Translations under genes and position numbers: made by a program
Shown: in pieces, positions 53,913-63,100 of the stretch
Position numbering within the stretch: the stretch's first letter is position 1
Layout of the letters: each line of letters opens with the position of its first letter
Assembly (NCBI RefSeq): GCF_003722315.1
Contig: NZ_CP033580.1
Coordinates: forward strand, 1,301,001 to 1,365,000
Direction: 5' to 3'
Source: Thermoanaerobacter ethanolicus JW 200
Lineage (GTDB): Bacteria > Bacillota > Thermoanaerobacteria > Thermoanaerobacterales > Thermoanaerobacteraceae
Length of the DNA: 64,000 nucleotides
Notes under the pieces: generated by a model
The model's input: only the letters and a program-made list of their open reading frames with translations
The model's database searches: none
What the model was told of the DNA's origin: nothing

Positions 53913-56240
53913 GTGGTAAAGCACATGTTTTTAGAGGATGTAAACAATTTAATAAGTGATGACAAATGGCTTATTTTCCAAAATGAGTATAATACAGAGG
54001 TAAATCCTCGATATGAGACCCTTTTTACACTTACAAATGGTTACATGGGCGTAAGAGGTACTTTTGAGGAAGGAAACGAGGGAGAAAGGTCGGGAAATTT
54101 TATTGCAGGAATTTTTGACAAGTCAGATGCGCAGGTTAGAGAAATTGTAAATGCTCAAAATTGGTTGAGAATAAAGTTGTATGTTGAAGGTGAAGAATTA
54201 AGTTTGGATAAATGCCAGTTGATAGAATTTAAAAGAATTCTTGATATGAAAAAAGGTATTCTATTTAGGAGTATGTTGATAAAAGACAGCAAAGATAGAA
54301 TTACTCGAATTGAGGGATACAGATTTTTAAGCCGCAGTGACCGTCATCGTTCTGCAATTAAGCTATTTGTAACACCTGTAAATTACAGTGGTGTTGTAGG
54401 TATAGAGAGCATTATTGATGGGACTGTTTTAAATTCAGCAGATAGCCCAAAGTATAGAGTAAAGCATTTGAAAGTGGCTAACAATAGTAGTCTAAGTAAA
54501 AATGGAGTTTATCTTGAAACAGCAACTGTTGACGATGATACCCGCATAGCAACAGGTAGTACAGTGAGGATATATCATCATGAAGATGAAGAAAAAAATA
54601 ACGTAGCTAAATTTAAAAGGTTTTTGCCTTTAGGTGAGAGAAGTATTGAGTACTTTGAGTTTGACGGTACAGAGAACAAAACAGTAGTAATTGACAAATT
54701 TGTAATAACTTATACCTCCAGAGACGTAAGAAAAGACCTGTTAAAGACGACGGTGGAAAAAGAACTCTTTGCTTTTGCTGGAGAAGGTATTGACAAAGAG
54801 TTGCAGAGACATATTGAGGTATATGAAGAACTATGGTCTGTTGCAGATATAAATATTGAAGGGGATGAAGAAGCAGATAAAGCTTTGCGTTTTAATATTT
54901 TTCATCTCATGAGTTCTGTCAATGAAAATGACCCCCTGGTAAGTATTGCTGCGAAAGCTCTTCATGGTGAGGGATACAAAGGCCATGTATTTTGGGATAC
55001 TGAGATATTTATGCTTCCCTTTTTCATATATGTGTATCCGCAGGCAGCTAGAACACTTTTGATGTACAGGTACAATATGCTTGATGCAGCAAGAAAAAAT
55101 GCGACTTTAAATGGATATAAAGGAGCACAATATCCTTGGGAATCTGCAGACACAGGAGAGGAAGAGACACCTAAATGGGGATTTGATTACAAAGGAAACC
55201 CTGTAAGGATATGGACAGGAGATTTAGAGCATCATATAACTGCTGATATAGCTTTTGCAGTGTGGGAGTATTTTAGAGCGACAGAGGATATTGAGTTTAT
55301 GTTGAATTATGGTGCAGAAGTCATTTTTGAGACTGCAAGGTTTTGGGTATCTAGATGTGAATATGTAAAAGAATTAGACAGGTATGAAATAAACAATGTC
55401 ATAGGTCCTGACGAATTTCATGAACATGTTGATAATAATGCTTATACTAATTACCTTGCAAAATGGAATATTAAAAAGGGACTTGAACTAATCAATATGT
55501 TAAAAGAAAAATACCCTGAACATTATTATGCTATATCAAACAAGATATGTTTGACAAATGAGGAAATGGAAAAGTGGAAAGAAGTTGAAGAAAAAATATA
55601 TATACCTTATGACAAAGACAAAAAGCTGATAGAACAATTTGAAGGTTATTTTGACAAAAAAGATTATGTTATTGATAAATTTGATGAAAACAATATGCCT
55701 ATATGGCCTGAAGGTGTTGATATAACGAGATTGGGTGATACACAACTTATTAAACAGGCTGACGTTGTAATGTTGATGCTTTTGTTAGGCGAGGAATTTG
55801 ACGAAGAGACGAAAAGAATCAATTACGAATATTATGAAAAGCGGACTATGCACAAGTCTTCTTTAGGTCCAAGTATGTATGCCATTATGGGTTTAAAAGT
55901 TGGGGACCACAAAAACGCGTACCAATCTTTTATGAGAAGTGCCAACGTTGACCTTGTGGACAATCAGGGTAACACTAAAGAAGGTTTGCATGCTGCATCT
56001 GCTGGTGGTACATGGCAAGTAGCTGTTTTTGGATTTGGCGGAATGGAAATTGACAAAGAAGAGATATTAAATATAAATCCGTGGCTGCCAGAAAAATGGG
56101 ACAAACTTTCCTATAAAGTATTCTGGAAAGGCAATTTAATTGAGGTAATTGTTACAAAAGAGGACGTGTCAGTAAAAAAATTAGAAGGAAAAGGAAATAT
56201 AAAAGTAAAGGTAAAAGGGAAAGAGATTACGTTACAATAG
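53913..56240 (+). CDS. kojP: Family GH65 phosphorylase, probable kojibiose phosphorylase
   Basis: 775 residues, GTG start after GGAGG. Family-65 enzymes cleave alpha-linked glucose disaccharides with phosphate, releasing beta-glucose 1-phosphate with inversion. The catalytic Glu is in NNVIGPDEFHEH (Glu 501), the phosphate/substrate region near GHVFWDTEIFMLPF, and HKSSLGPSMYAI fits. Kojibiose phosphorylase of T. brockii is recalled as 775 residues, so kojibiose (alpha-1,2) is the best guess; trehalose or nigerose phosphorylase cannot be excluded by sequence inspection. Beta-phosphoglucomutase downstream would convert the product to glucose 6-phosphate. Confidence 0.88.
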   Translation: MVKHMFLEDVNNLISDDKWLIFQNEYNTEVNPRYETLFTLTNGYMGVRGTFEEGNEGERSGNFIAGIFDKSDAQVREIVNAQNWLRIKLYVEGEELSLDKCQLIEFKRILDMKKGILFRSMLIKDSKDRITRIEGYRFLSRSDRHRSAIKLFVTPVNYSGVVGIESIIDGTVLNSADSPKYRVKHLKVANNSSLSKNGVYLETATVDDDTRIATGSTVRIYHHEDEEKNNVAKFKRFLPLGERSIEYFEFDGTENKTVVIDKFVITYTSRDVRKDLLKTTVEKELFAFAGEGIDKELQRHIEVYEELWSVADINIEGDEEADKALRFNIFHLMSSVNENDPLVSIAAKALHGEGYKGHVFWDTEIFMLPFFIYVYPQAARTLLMYRYNMLDAARKNATLNGYKGAQYPWESADTGEEETPKWGFDYKGNPVRIWTGDLEHHITADIAFAVWEYFRATEDIEFMLNYGAEVIFETARFWVSRCEYVKELDRYEINNVIGPDEFHEHVDNNAYTNYLAKWNIKKGLELINMLKEKYPEHYYAISNKICLTNEEMEKWKEVEEKIYIPYDKDKKLIEQFEGYFDKKDYVIDKFDENNMPIWPEGVDITRLGDTQLIKQADVVMLMLLLGEEFDEETKRINYEYYEKRTMHKSSLGPSMYAIMGLKVGDHKNAYQSFMRSANVDLVDNQGNTKEGLHAASAGGTWQVAVFGFGGMEIDKEEILNINPWLPEKWDKLSYKVFWKGNLIEVIVTKEDVSVKKLEGKGNIKVKVKGKEITLQ

Positions 56241-56245
56241 TCAAA

Positions 56246-56279
56246 AAGGTACAGGCAGGTGGTAACCTGCTATACCTTA
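56246..56279 (+). terminator. Hairpin between the phosphorylase and transporter genes
   Basis: AAGGTA...GCAGGT / AACCTGC...TACCTT. It lacks a strong T-run and may be an attenuator or mRNA stabiliser. Confidence 0.55.
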
Positions 56280-56383
56280 AAATAAATTGATTAAGTTTTA
56301 AGGGGGGATAAGTGAAGTTGAAGTAAAATTTTAAGTCCTCAATCAGATATTTTACTATAAAATTATGAAAGGGGAAAGTGGTA

Positions 56384-57646
56384 ATGAGTAAAAAACTTTT
56401 AAGCATCTTTGTTTTGACGATCTTTGTATTAGCTACTGTTTTAGCTGGTTGTTCATCCAGTAAAAATAATACCTCCAGTGCCAATGAGACAAATACACAA
56501 AAACAAGAGACGGTGAAACCAGTTACTATAAAATTAGGTATGTGGTCTTCATCTCCAGCAGAAAAGAAGATAGTGGATGACCAAATAGCTAAGTTTAAAG
56601 AAAAATATCCAAATATAGATGTGCAAATTGAGACAATTGTGGGAGATTACATGCAAAAATTACAAACAGAACTGGCGTCAAATACAGCACCAGACATATT
56701 CTATCTTGACAGCATGCCTGCACCACAGCTTATGTCTTCAGGAGTTTTAGAGCCATTAGATGATTATATTAAGAAATACAATGTGGATGTAAATGATTTC
56801 GAACCTGCTTTGCTTTCCGCTTTTCAGTGGGAAGGAAAAACTTATGGTTTGCCAAAGGATTTCAATACTCTAGCTTTGTTTTACAACAAAGACATGTTTA
56901 AAGCCGCTGGAATAAATGAACCTCCAAAAACATGGGAGGAATTAAGAGATGTAGCTAAAAAGTTGACAAAAGACGGTGTCAAAGGTTTGGTTTTATCAGC
57001 AGACCTTGCAAGATTTGATGCTTTTATAAATCAAAATGGCGGTTCAGTATATCAAGATGGAAAAGTTACTTTAAATCTGCCAGAGAATGCACAAGCTCTT
57101 GATTTTTATGTAGGCCTCATTACAAAAGACAAAGTTGCTGACACACCACAAAACATGGGAGAAGGCTGGAATGGAGATGCTTTTGCTGCTAAAAAAGCTG
57201 CAATGGCAATAGAAGGTGGCTGGATGATACCATTCCTCAAAGAAAAAGCTCCTGATTTAAACTATGGTATAGCAGAGCTTCCAGCAGGAAAGCAAAAATC
57301 TACAATGGCTTTCACTGTTGCATATGTGATGAATAAAAACAGCCAACATAAAGATGAAGCATTTAAGCTTATTGAATTTTTAACCGGTAAAGAAGGACAG
57401 CAATTTGTAGTAGATTCAGGTCTTGCACTTCCATCGAGAAAGTCTATGCAAGAAGGATTTAAGGAGAAATATCCTGAAAGAGCTGCCTTTGTAGATGGTG
57501 CTTCCTATGCAGTACCATGGCAGTTTGGCTTGTATGGCACAAAGGTAGTAGATGCGGCTAATAAAGCCTGTGAAGCATTAATAATGAAGCAAATAAGTAG
57601 TGCTCAACAAGCTCTTGACAATGCACAAAAGGAAGTTGGACAATAA
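56384..57646 (+). CDS. Sugar ABC transporter substrate-binding lipoprotein
   Basis: 420 residues with lipobox LAGC (MSKKLLSIFVLTIFVLATVLAGC), so the mature protein is anchored by a lipid-modified Cys outside the membrane. The MalE-like fold is evident in FKEKYPNIDVQIETIVGDYMQKLQ, TYGLPKDFNTLALFYNKDMF and AMAIEGGWMIPFLKEK. It delivers a disaccharide, probably kojibiose or a related glucoside, to the two permeases downstream. ATG 56384 has AAGGGGAAAG upstream. Confidence 0.93.
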   Translation: MSKKLLSIFVLTIFVLATVLAGCSSSKNNTSSANETNTQKQETVKPVTIKLGMWSSSPAEKKIVDDQIAKFKEKYPNIDVQIETIVGDYMQKLQTELASNTAPDIFYLDSMPAPQLMSSGVLEPLDDYIKKYNVDVNDFEPALLSAFQWEGKTYGLPKDFNTLALFYNKDMFKAAGINEPPKTWEELRDVAKKLTKDGVKGLVLSADLARFDAFINQNGGSVYQDGKVTLNLPENAQALDFYVGLITKDKVADTPQNMGEGWNGDAFAAKKAAMAIEGGWMIPFLKEKAPDLNYGIAELPAGKQKSTMAFTVAYVMNKNSQHKDEAFKLIEFLTGKEGQQFVVDSGLALPSRKSMQEGFKEKYPERAAFVDGASYAVPWQFGLYGTKVVDAANKACEALIMKQISSAQQALDNAQKEVGQ

Positions 57647-57655
57647 TTTAAACAA

Positions 57656-57683
57656 GCAGCACCTTACTAAAATAAGGTGCTGC
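57656..57683 (+). promoter_or_regulatory. Intra-operon hairpin after the binding-protein gene
   Basis: Perfect 11-bp arms GCAGCACCTTA / TAAGGTGCTGC with a 6-base loop. Such hairpins often let the binding protein be made in excess over the permeases. Confidence 0.65.
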
Positions 57684-57721
57684 AATTATGATTTTTTAAG
57701 GTTGAAGGGAAGGATGTATTT

Positions 57722-58621
57722 ATGGAAGCTAAAATGACTATGAAAAAGAGGTATTTATACGAAGCTTTGTCAGGGTATGCTTTTGTGTTACCTTTTATTG
57801 CTTCAATATCTATTTTTTTGATAGGACCATTAATTTATGCTTTTATTATAAGTTTTAAAGAATTTTCTTTTTTAAATCCTGAAGCAAGCCGATGGGTTGG
57901 ATTTGCAAATTATATAAAGTTATTTAGCGACCCGACATTTAAAAGGGCTCTTTTAAATACAACACTTTATTCTTTAGGAGTAGTGCCAACACAGCTAATT
58001 ATTGCCTTAATACTAGCATTAATTGTAAATTCGAATATTAAAGGTAAAACATTTTTTAGAGTTGCCTATTATATACCAACTGTTACATCCACAGTTGCAG
58101 TTTCTGTAATATTTTTATATCTATTTAAAGCAGATGGTTTAGTTAATGCTTTGTTAGCTAAATTTGGCATACAAGGACCTGCTTGGTTTAATGATGTAAG
58201 GTTTGCGCTTCCTTCTATCATGATGATGGCGATATGGTCTTCTGTAGGTAATTACATGGTGATTTTTCTTGCTGGATTACAGGATATACCATCAGAATTG
58301 TACGAGGCGGCGGAAGTAGATGGAGCTAATAAATTTCAAAGGTTTTTCAAAATTACCCTTCCAATGTTGAGGCCAATAGTGTTTTTTAATCTAGTAATGT
58401 CATTAATTGGTACTTTTCAGGTTTTTGACCAAGCCTATGTAGTATCGCAAGGGACTGGTGGGCCTCTTGATGCTACAATGACAGTCGTGCTGGATATATA
58501 TAGGACAGGCTTTAGAGATTTTAACATGGGTTACGCTTCAGCTATGGCTTTTGCATTATTTGTAATAATCTTGATATTGACTCTTATACAGCGAAAGCTT
58601 TTCAAAGAAGAAACCTATTAG
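57722..58621 (+). CDS. Sugar ABC transporter permease (MalF type)
   Basis: 299 residues with six membrane helices. The cytoplasmic EAA loop EAAEVDGANKFQRFFKITLPML is present, which docks the ATPase. No ATP-binding subunit is encoded here, so a shared MsmX/MalK-type ATPase encoded elsewhere is likely. Preceded by GGGAAGG. Confidence 0.93.
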   Translation: MEAKMTMKKRYLYEALSGYAFVLPFIASISIFLIGPLIYAFIISFKEFSFLNPEASRWVGFANYIKLFSDPTFKRALLNTTLYSLGVVPTQLIIALILALIVNSNIKGKTFFRVAYYIPTVTSTVAVSVIFLYLFKADGLVNALLAKFGIQGPAWFNDVRFALPSIMMMAIWSSVGNYMVIFLAGLQDIPSELYEAAEVDGANKFQRFFKITLPMLRPIVFFNLVMSLIGTFQVFDQAYVVSQGTGGPLDATMTVVLDIYRTGFRDFNMGYASAMAFALFVIILILTLIQRKLFKEETY

Positions 58622-58634
58622 GAGGTGGCAATAG

Positions 58635-59444
58635 ATGAAAAAGGTGTTGCGGCTTTTATTTTATATCGTTGTAGTAGGATATGCAGTAATTACACTTGGT
58701 CCTTTTATATGGTCTATAATAACATCTCTAAAACCCACCAGTGAATTAAATACTTTTGCTGTAAATATAAAACATTTAACTTTAGATAACTATAAAATGA
58801 TAATTACAAAATTTCCTTTTTTAAGGTGGTTTATAAATAGTGCTATAGTTGCAGCTATAGTGACGTTTGGCAATATCCTGTTTAATTCTATGGCAGGGTA
58901 TGCACTTGCAAGAATAAATTTTCCTGGAAGAAATTTATTGTTTATGGTTGTGCTTGCTCTCATGATGGTACCAGGACAGGTAGTGATGGTGCCAACTTAT
59001 ATCCTTCTCAGCAAATTAGGCTGGGTGAACACTTACATGGGCCTTACAATTCCATTTTTGACTAGTAATTTTGGAATATTTTTAATGAGGCAATTTTTCT
59101 TATCTCTTCCCAAAGAGTTAGAAGAAGCAGCTACAATTGACGGTTTGTCACGATTTGGGATTTTCTTTAAAATAGTTTTGCCTTTGTCTAAACCTGCTCT
59201 TGCAACTCAATTCATTTTTATGTTTACTGGCAATTGGAATAGTTTCTTGTGGCCTAGCCTCTTGACGTCTAGTGATGATATGTATACACTGCCGGTAGGA
59301 CTTAATTCCTTTTACGGCCAATACTATCAATTTTGGAATCAGGTAATGGCAGGAGCTATACTTTTGACGTTACCTACTATATTGATATTCTTAATATTCC
59401 AGAGATATTTTGTAAAAGGAATATCTACAACGGGATTAAAATAA
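58635..59444 (+). CDS. Sugar ABC transporter permease (MalG type)
   Basis: 269 residues with six membrane helices and the EAA loop EEAATIDGLSRFGIFFKIVLPLS. It is the second membrane subunit, 13 bp downstream of the first. Confidence 0.93.
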   Translation: MKKVLRLLFYIVVVGYAVITLGPFIWSIITSLKPTSELNTFAVNIKHLTLDNYKMIITKFPFLRWFINSAIVAAIVTFGNILFNSMAGYALARINFPGRNLLFMVVLALMMVPGQVVMVPTYILLSKLGWVNTYMGLTIPFLTSNFGIFLMRQFFLSLPKELEEAATIDGLSRFGIFFKIVLPLSKPALATQFIFMFTGNWNSFLWPSLLTSSDDMYTLPVGLNSFYGQYYQFWNQVMAGAILLTLPTILIFLIFQRYFVKGISTTGLK

Positions 59445-59465
59445 ACGTTACGAAGGAGGAATAAA

Positions 59466-60113
59466 ATGGCAAGATATCGTGGAGTAATTTTTGATTTAGA
59501 TGGTGTTATTACAGATACTGCAAGGTATCACTATTTAGCATGGAAAAAACTTGCTGATGAGTTAGGGATATATTTTGATGAAGTTATTAATGAGAGGTTA
59601 AAAGGTGTAAGCCGCCTACAATCTTTAGAGATAATTTTAGAGAAAAGTGATAAAAAATATTCTCAAGAAGAAAAAGAATATTATGCAAATAAAAAGAATG
59701 AGTACTATAAAGAGATGATAAAGAGAATTACACCTGAGGATTTATTGCCTGGAGTGGAGAGATTCATTGAAGAGCTTAAAAAACGAGGTATTAAAATAGC
59801 AATTGCATCTGTCAGCAAAAATGCTTTTACTGTTGTTGAAAATTTAAAAATAAGAGATCAGTTTGACTATATAGTGGATGCAAATGAAATTAAGCATGGA
59901 AAACCTGACCCTGAGATATTTTTAAATGCAGCGAAGCATCTTGGGATTCCTCCGGAGAAGTGCATTGGAATAGAAGATTCGGCTGCGGGAATTACTGCAA
60001 TAAAAAAAGCAGGAATGTTTGCAGTAGGAGTGGGCAATCCTGAAACAGTAAAAGAAGCAGACTTAATTTTAAAGGATTTAAGTGAAGCAGATAAAATATT
60101 AGAATTGCTGTAG
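59466..60113 (+). CDS. pgmB: Beta-phosphoglucomutase
   Basis: 215 residues of the HAD superfamily. The nucleophile motif FDLDGVITDTARYHY (Asp-x-Asp) is followed by a cap domain with HYLAWKKLADELGI and RLKGVSRLQSLEII, and conserved KHGKPDPEIFLNAA and IGIEDSAAGI. It converts beta-glucose 1-phosphate to glucose 6-phosphate, completing use of the phosphorylase product. It is the last gene of the operon, followed by a terminator. Confidence 0.95.
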   Translation: MARYRGVIFDLDGVITDTARYHYLAWKKLADELGIYFDEVINERLKGVSRLQSLEIILEKSDKKYSQEEKEYYANKKNEYYKEMIKRITPEDLLPGVERFIEELKKRGIKIAIASVSKNAFTVVENLKIRDQFDYIVDANEIKHGKPDPEIFLNAAKHLGIPPEKCIGIEDSAAGITAIKKAGMFAVGVGNPETVKEADLILKDLSEADKILELL

Positions 60114-60119
60114 TGTGGA

Positions 60120-60152
60120 AATATTCCCCTGTGTTTTGGGGAATATTTTTTA
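60120..60152 (+). terminator. Terminator of the phosphorylase operon
   Basis: AATATTCCCC / GGGGAATATT (60120-60129, 60138-60147) and T-run. Confidence 0.88.
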
Positions 60153-60162
60153 TAAAAAACTC

Positions 60163-60212
60163 TTGCATTTTTAAAAGAATCGTAATATAATGTAACTGTA
60201 AGCGGTTACAGT
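60163..60212 (+). promoter_or_regulatory. Promoter and operator of the second LacI regulator
   Basis: TTGCAT (60163-60168), 17-bp spacer, TATAAT (60186-60191), then ACTGTAAGCGGTTACAGT (60195-60212) over the start site. The core TGTAAGCGGTTACA also fits the cre consensus TGWAANCGNTNWCA. Confidence 0.8.
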
Positions 60213-60234
60213 AAATTAAGAAAAGGGTGTCAAA

Positions 60235-61248
60235 ATGGCGACAATAGACGATGTGGCAAAATTAGCAGGTGTTTCTATTGCAACTGTTTCGAGAGTTTTT
60301 AATAATAGCCCTTTAGTAAGTGAAAAAGCAAGGCAAAAAGTTTTAAAAGCTGCAGAAGAGCTGGGATATAAACCCAGTATGCCAGCCAGAAGCCTGGCGA
60401 TGAAGAAAACAAACACTATAGGGCTGATTGTGCCTGATATATCAAACCCTTACTATGCGGAAGTAGTAAGAGGTATTGAAGATGTCTGCAATATTTATAA
60501 ATACAATATTACTTTGTGCAATGCAGACAATAAAAGAGAAAAAGAATTTCAATATATAGAAATGCTAAAAAATCGGTGGGTTGATGGAATAATATTTCAC
60601 TGTGACTATTTTTCTGAAGAGCATTATGAAGTCTTTAAAAATGACAATATAAAGGTGGTACTTGCAGGAAGAACAACAAAGTTTGATGTGCCTTATGTAG
60701 GGATTGATAATTTTAAAGCGGCTTATGATGCAGTGAATTATTTGATATCATTAGGCCACAAGAGGATTGGAATTATTCATGGCCCTCTTGATGACATGAA
60801 AGAGACAATAGATAGCGTAGACAGGCTAAAAGGGTATAAGCAAGCTCTTATTGATAATGGCTTACCAATTTACGATGAATTTATTAAAGAAGCAAATTTT
60901 AAGTATAAAGGCGGATATAATGCGGCGATGGAAATGTTAAAAGGCGAGATGAGACCCACTGCTATTTTTGCGATAAGTGATATTATGGCAATGGGAGCAA
61001 TAAATGCGGTGTTTGACAGCGGGCTTTCCTGTCCTGAAAATGTATCAGTAATGGGTTTTGATAATATTGACTTGTCAGAAGCAACAAGGCCTTCTCTCAC
61101 TACTGTATCACAGCCTATGTATGAAATAGGGGCTGTTGCAGCTAGAATGCTTATAAAAATGTTAAATGGGGAAGAAATTGATGATTATCAAATAATTTTA
61201 AAACACAAAATTGTGGTAAGAAATTCTTGTATATCTTCAAAAGATTAA
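60235..61248 (+). CDS. LacI-family repressor of the second sugar operon
   Basis: 337 residues. Helix-turn-helix ATIDDVAKLAGVSIATVSRVFNNSPLVSEKARQKV, then a sugar-binding domain with GLIVPDISNPYYAEVVRGIED, LGHKRIGIIHGPLDDM and VMGFDNIDLSEATRPSLTT. It probably recognises the TGTAAGCG/CGCTTACA palindromes at 60195 and 61266, which flank the gene. Sugar unknown. Confidence 0.9.
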   Translation: MATIDDVAKLAGVSIATVSRVFNNSPLVSEKARQKVLKAAEELGYKPSMPARSLAMKKTNTIGLIVPDISNPYYAEVVRGIEDVCNIYKYNITLCNADNKREKEFQYIEMLKNRWVDGIIFHCDYFSEEHYEVFKNDNIKVVLAGRTTKFDVPYVGIDNFKAAYDAVNYLISLGHKRIGIIHGPLDDMKETIDSVDRLKGYKQALIDNGLPIYDEFIKEANFKYKGGYNAAMEMLKGEMRPTAIFAISDIMAMGAINAVFDSGLSCPENVSVMGFDNIDLSEATRPSLTTVSQPMYEIGAVAARMLIKMLNGEEIDDYQIILKHKIVVRNSCISSKD

Positions 61249-61265
61249 ATTTTGTTTTATTTTTT

Positions 61266-61287
61266 AAATTGTAAGCGCTTACAATTT
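61266..61287 (+). promoter_or_regulatory. Palindromic operator before the second transporter operon
   Basis: A perfect 22-bp palindrome; its core TTGTAAGCGCTTACAA matches the operator upstream of the adjacent LacI gene and the cre consensus. Confidence 0.75.
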
Positions 61288-61340
61288 TAAAGCATGAAAA
61301 GCGCAGTGAAGATTTTAAGTTTAGGAAAGGAGAATATGGC

Positions 61341-62198
61341 ATGGCTTATGTAAACTTCGTAAAGAAATACAAACTTGAAATTGCCATGGTTTTACCATTA
61401 CTATTATATATTTTGGGTTTTACTGTATACCCTATTATTCAAACTATTACTTTAAGTTTTCAAGACCAGTATACTAAAGCATTCACATTGGCAAATTATA
61501 AAGAGATTATAGGAAAAACAGAATTTAAAAATGCTTTTTTCAATACCATAGCTCTTACATTTATAAGCCTCACTTTGGAAATGACTGCAGGCCTCGTCAT
61601 TGCGCTTATTTTAAAAAGGAATTTTAGAGGAAAAGGGCTTTTGAGGTCTTTGATGTTGGTTCCTATGGGAGTTCCTACACTTGTATCAGGTGTCGCTATG
61701 ACATATATTTTCGGATTAAATGGTTATTTTAATGAACTTTTGGAAAAATTACACTTAATTAAGCTTCCTGTAGATTGGGCGAGCGGTGGTTTTAAGACAT
61801 TGCTTATGGTTTCTGTAGCTGATATGTGGAAAGTTACCCCACTGGTCATACTATTGCTTTTGGCTGGTCTTGAAAGTATACCAGATGAAGTTTATGAAGC
61901 TTCCAATATTGACGGGGCAACTGCGTGGCAAACTTTTAAATATGTGACATTGCCACTTTTAAAGCCCTCTATAACGATGGCCTTGATATTAAGAGCGATA
62001 GATGCTTTTAGAATATTTGAACTTGTACTTGTTCTTGCAGGCCGTGCTACTCCTGTTATTTCTACTTTTGCGTATGATGAGTATAATAATTATGCAAATG
62101 CTTATACATCTGCGGCAGCATCTACAATATTGCTCCTAATAATAGCAGTATTTATAGTGAGCTACTTAAAAATAGCTGGTACTAAGGAGGAACAATGA
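61341..62198 (+). CDS. Sugar ABC transporter permease (second system, MalF type)
   Basis: 285 residues with six membrane segments and EAA loop YEASNIDGATAWQTFKYVTLPLL. Its stop overlaps the next permease start by 4 bp, so translation is coupled. In this operon the permeases precede the binding protein. Confidence 0.93.
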   Translation: MAYVNFVKKYKLEIAMVLPLLLYILGFTVYPIIQTITLSFQDQYTKAFTLANYKEIIGKTEFKNAFFNTIALTFISLTLEMTAGLVIALILKRNFRGKGLLRSLMLVPMGVPTLVSGVAMTYIFGLNGYFNELLEKLHLIKLPVDWASGGFKTLLMVSVADMWKVTPLVILLLLAGLESIPDEVYEASNIDGATAWQTFKYVTLPLLKPSITMALILRAIDAFRIFELVLVLAGRATPVISTFAYDEYNNYANAYTSAAASTILLLIIAVFIVSYLKIAGTKEEQ

Positions 62199-63028
62199 TG
62201 AGAAAAATAGATATTAGTGAAAAGATTTCAAATACAGCGTATATTCCAATAGCTATAATAGCGGCAATATTGATGATTATACCAGTATATATACTTTTTA
62301 TAACTTCTTTTGCAGTGCCAAGTGATATATTAAAGCCTCATCCAGACTTTTTCATCACTCGCTTTACTTTGGACCATTGGAAAGACGTATTTCTTTCAGG
62401 AAATATATGGCCTCCTTTTAAGAAAAGTTTTGTAGTGGCAACAATGACTACTATCATCGCAATTATAATAGCTGCTCCAGCGGCTTATGTTATAGCGAGG
62501 ATGCCATCGAAAATAAAATACGCAGTAGTATTATCACTGTTTTTTACAAGAATGTTTCCTGATGTAGGTATTGCTCTTCCGATAGCAGTTGAGTTTATAA
62601 AATTAAATTTAATGGACACTTATTTAGGATTAGTTATGGCACACCTTATTGTAAATTTACCTTTTGCAGCATGGATATTGGTTGGAACTTTTGAGACAAT
62701 ACCAAAGGACTTAGAAGAAGCTGCATTGGTTGATGGAACAAGTAAATTGACGGCATTGATGAGGATTATAATGCCAATTGCACTTCCTGGTATAGCTGTT
62801 ACTGCTATATTTGTGTGGCTGAATTCCTGGAATGAATTTACTTATGCTCTTTACTTGACTATTTCAGACAGGACTTTGCCTCTTCAAACTTACTATTATG
62901 TTCAAAGAGGAGGAATTTTTGATTCTGCCACATATGCGGCAATACTCACAATCCCTGTAATGCTTGTGACATTCTTCTTACAAAAGTACATGAAGAGTGG
63001 TTATCTTGCAGGGGCTGTTAAAGGTTAG
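62195..63028 (+). CDS. Sugar ABC transporter permease (second system, MalG type)
   Basis: 277 residues with six membrane segments and EAA loop EEAALVDGTSKLTALMRIIMPIA. It is partner to the preceding permease. No ATPase gene is seen. Confidence 0.93.
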   Translation: MMRKIDISEKISNTAYIPIAIIAAILMIIPVYILFITSFAVPSDILKPHPDFFITRFTLDHWKDVFLSGNIWPPFKKSFVVATMTTIIAIIIAAPAAYVIARMPSKIKYAVVLSLFFTRMFPDVGIALPIAVEFIKLNLMDTYLGLVMAHLIVNLPFAAWILVGTFETIPKDLEEAALVDGTSKLTALMRIIMPIALPGIAVTAIFVWLNSWNEFTYALYLTISDRTLPLQTYYYVQRGGIFDSATYAAILTIPVMLVTFFLQKYMKSGYLAGAVKG

Positions 63029-63035
63029 CATATAC

Positions 63036-63056
63036 GTATCCGAATTTTTCGGATAC
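63036..63056 (+). promoter_or_regulatory. Hairpin between permease and binding-protein genes
   Basis: GTATCCGAA-TTT-TTCGGATAC. It may be a processing or stabilising hairpin, although its ATCCGAA half-sites resemble those of the operator at 53865. Confidence 0.5.
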
Positions 63057-63100
63057 TGTATATATAAAAAAATTAAATTTTAAGGAGGTTTTCTGAAGTT

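Noticed and set aside
63036-63056. Operator for the first LacI protein within the second operon
   Set aside because: The half-sites look alike but the central CG is missing and the spacing differs; an RNA hairpin is more likely.
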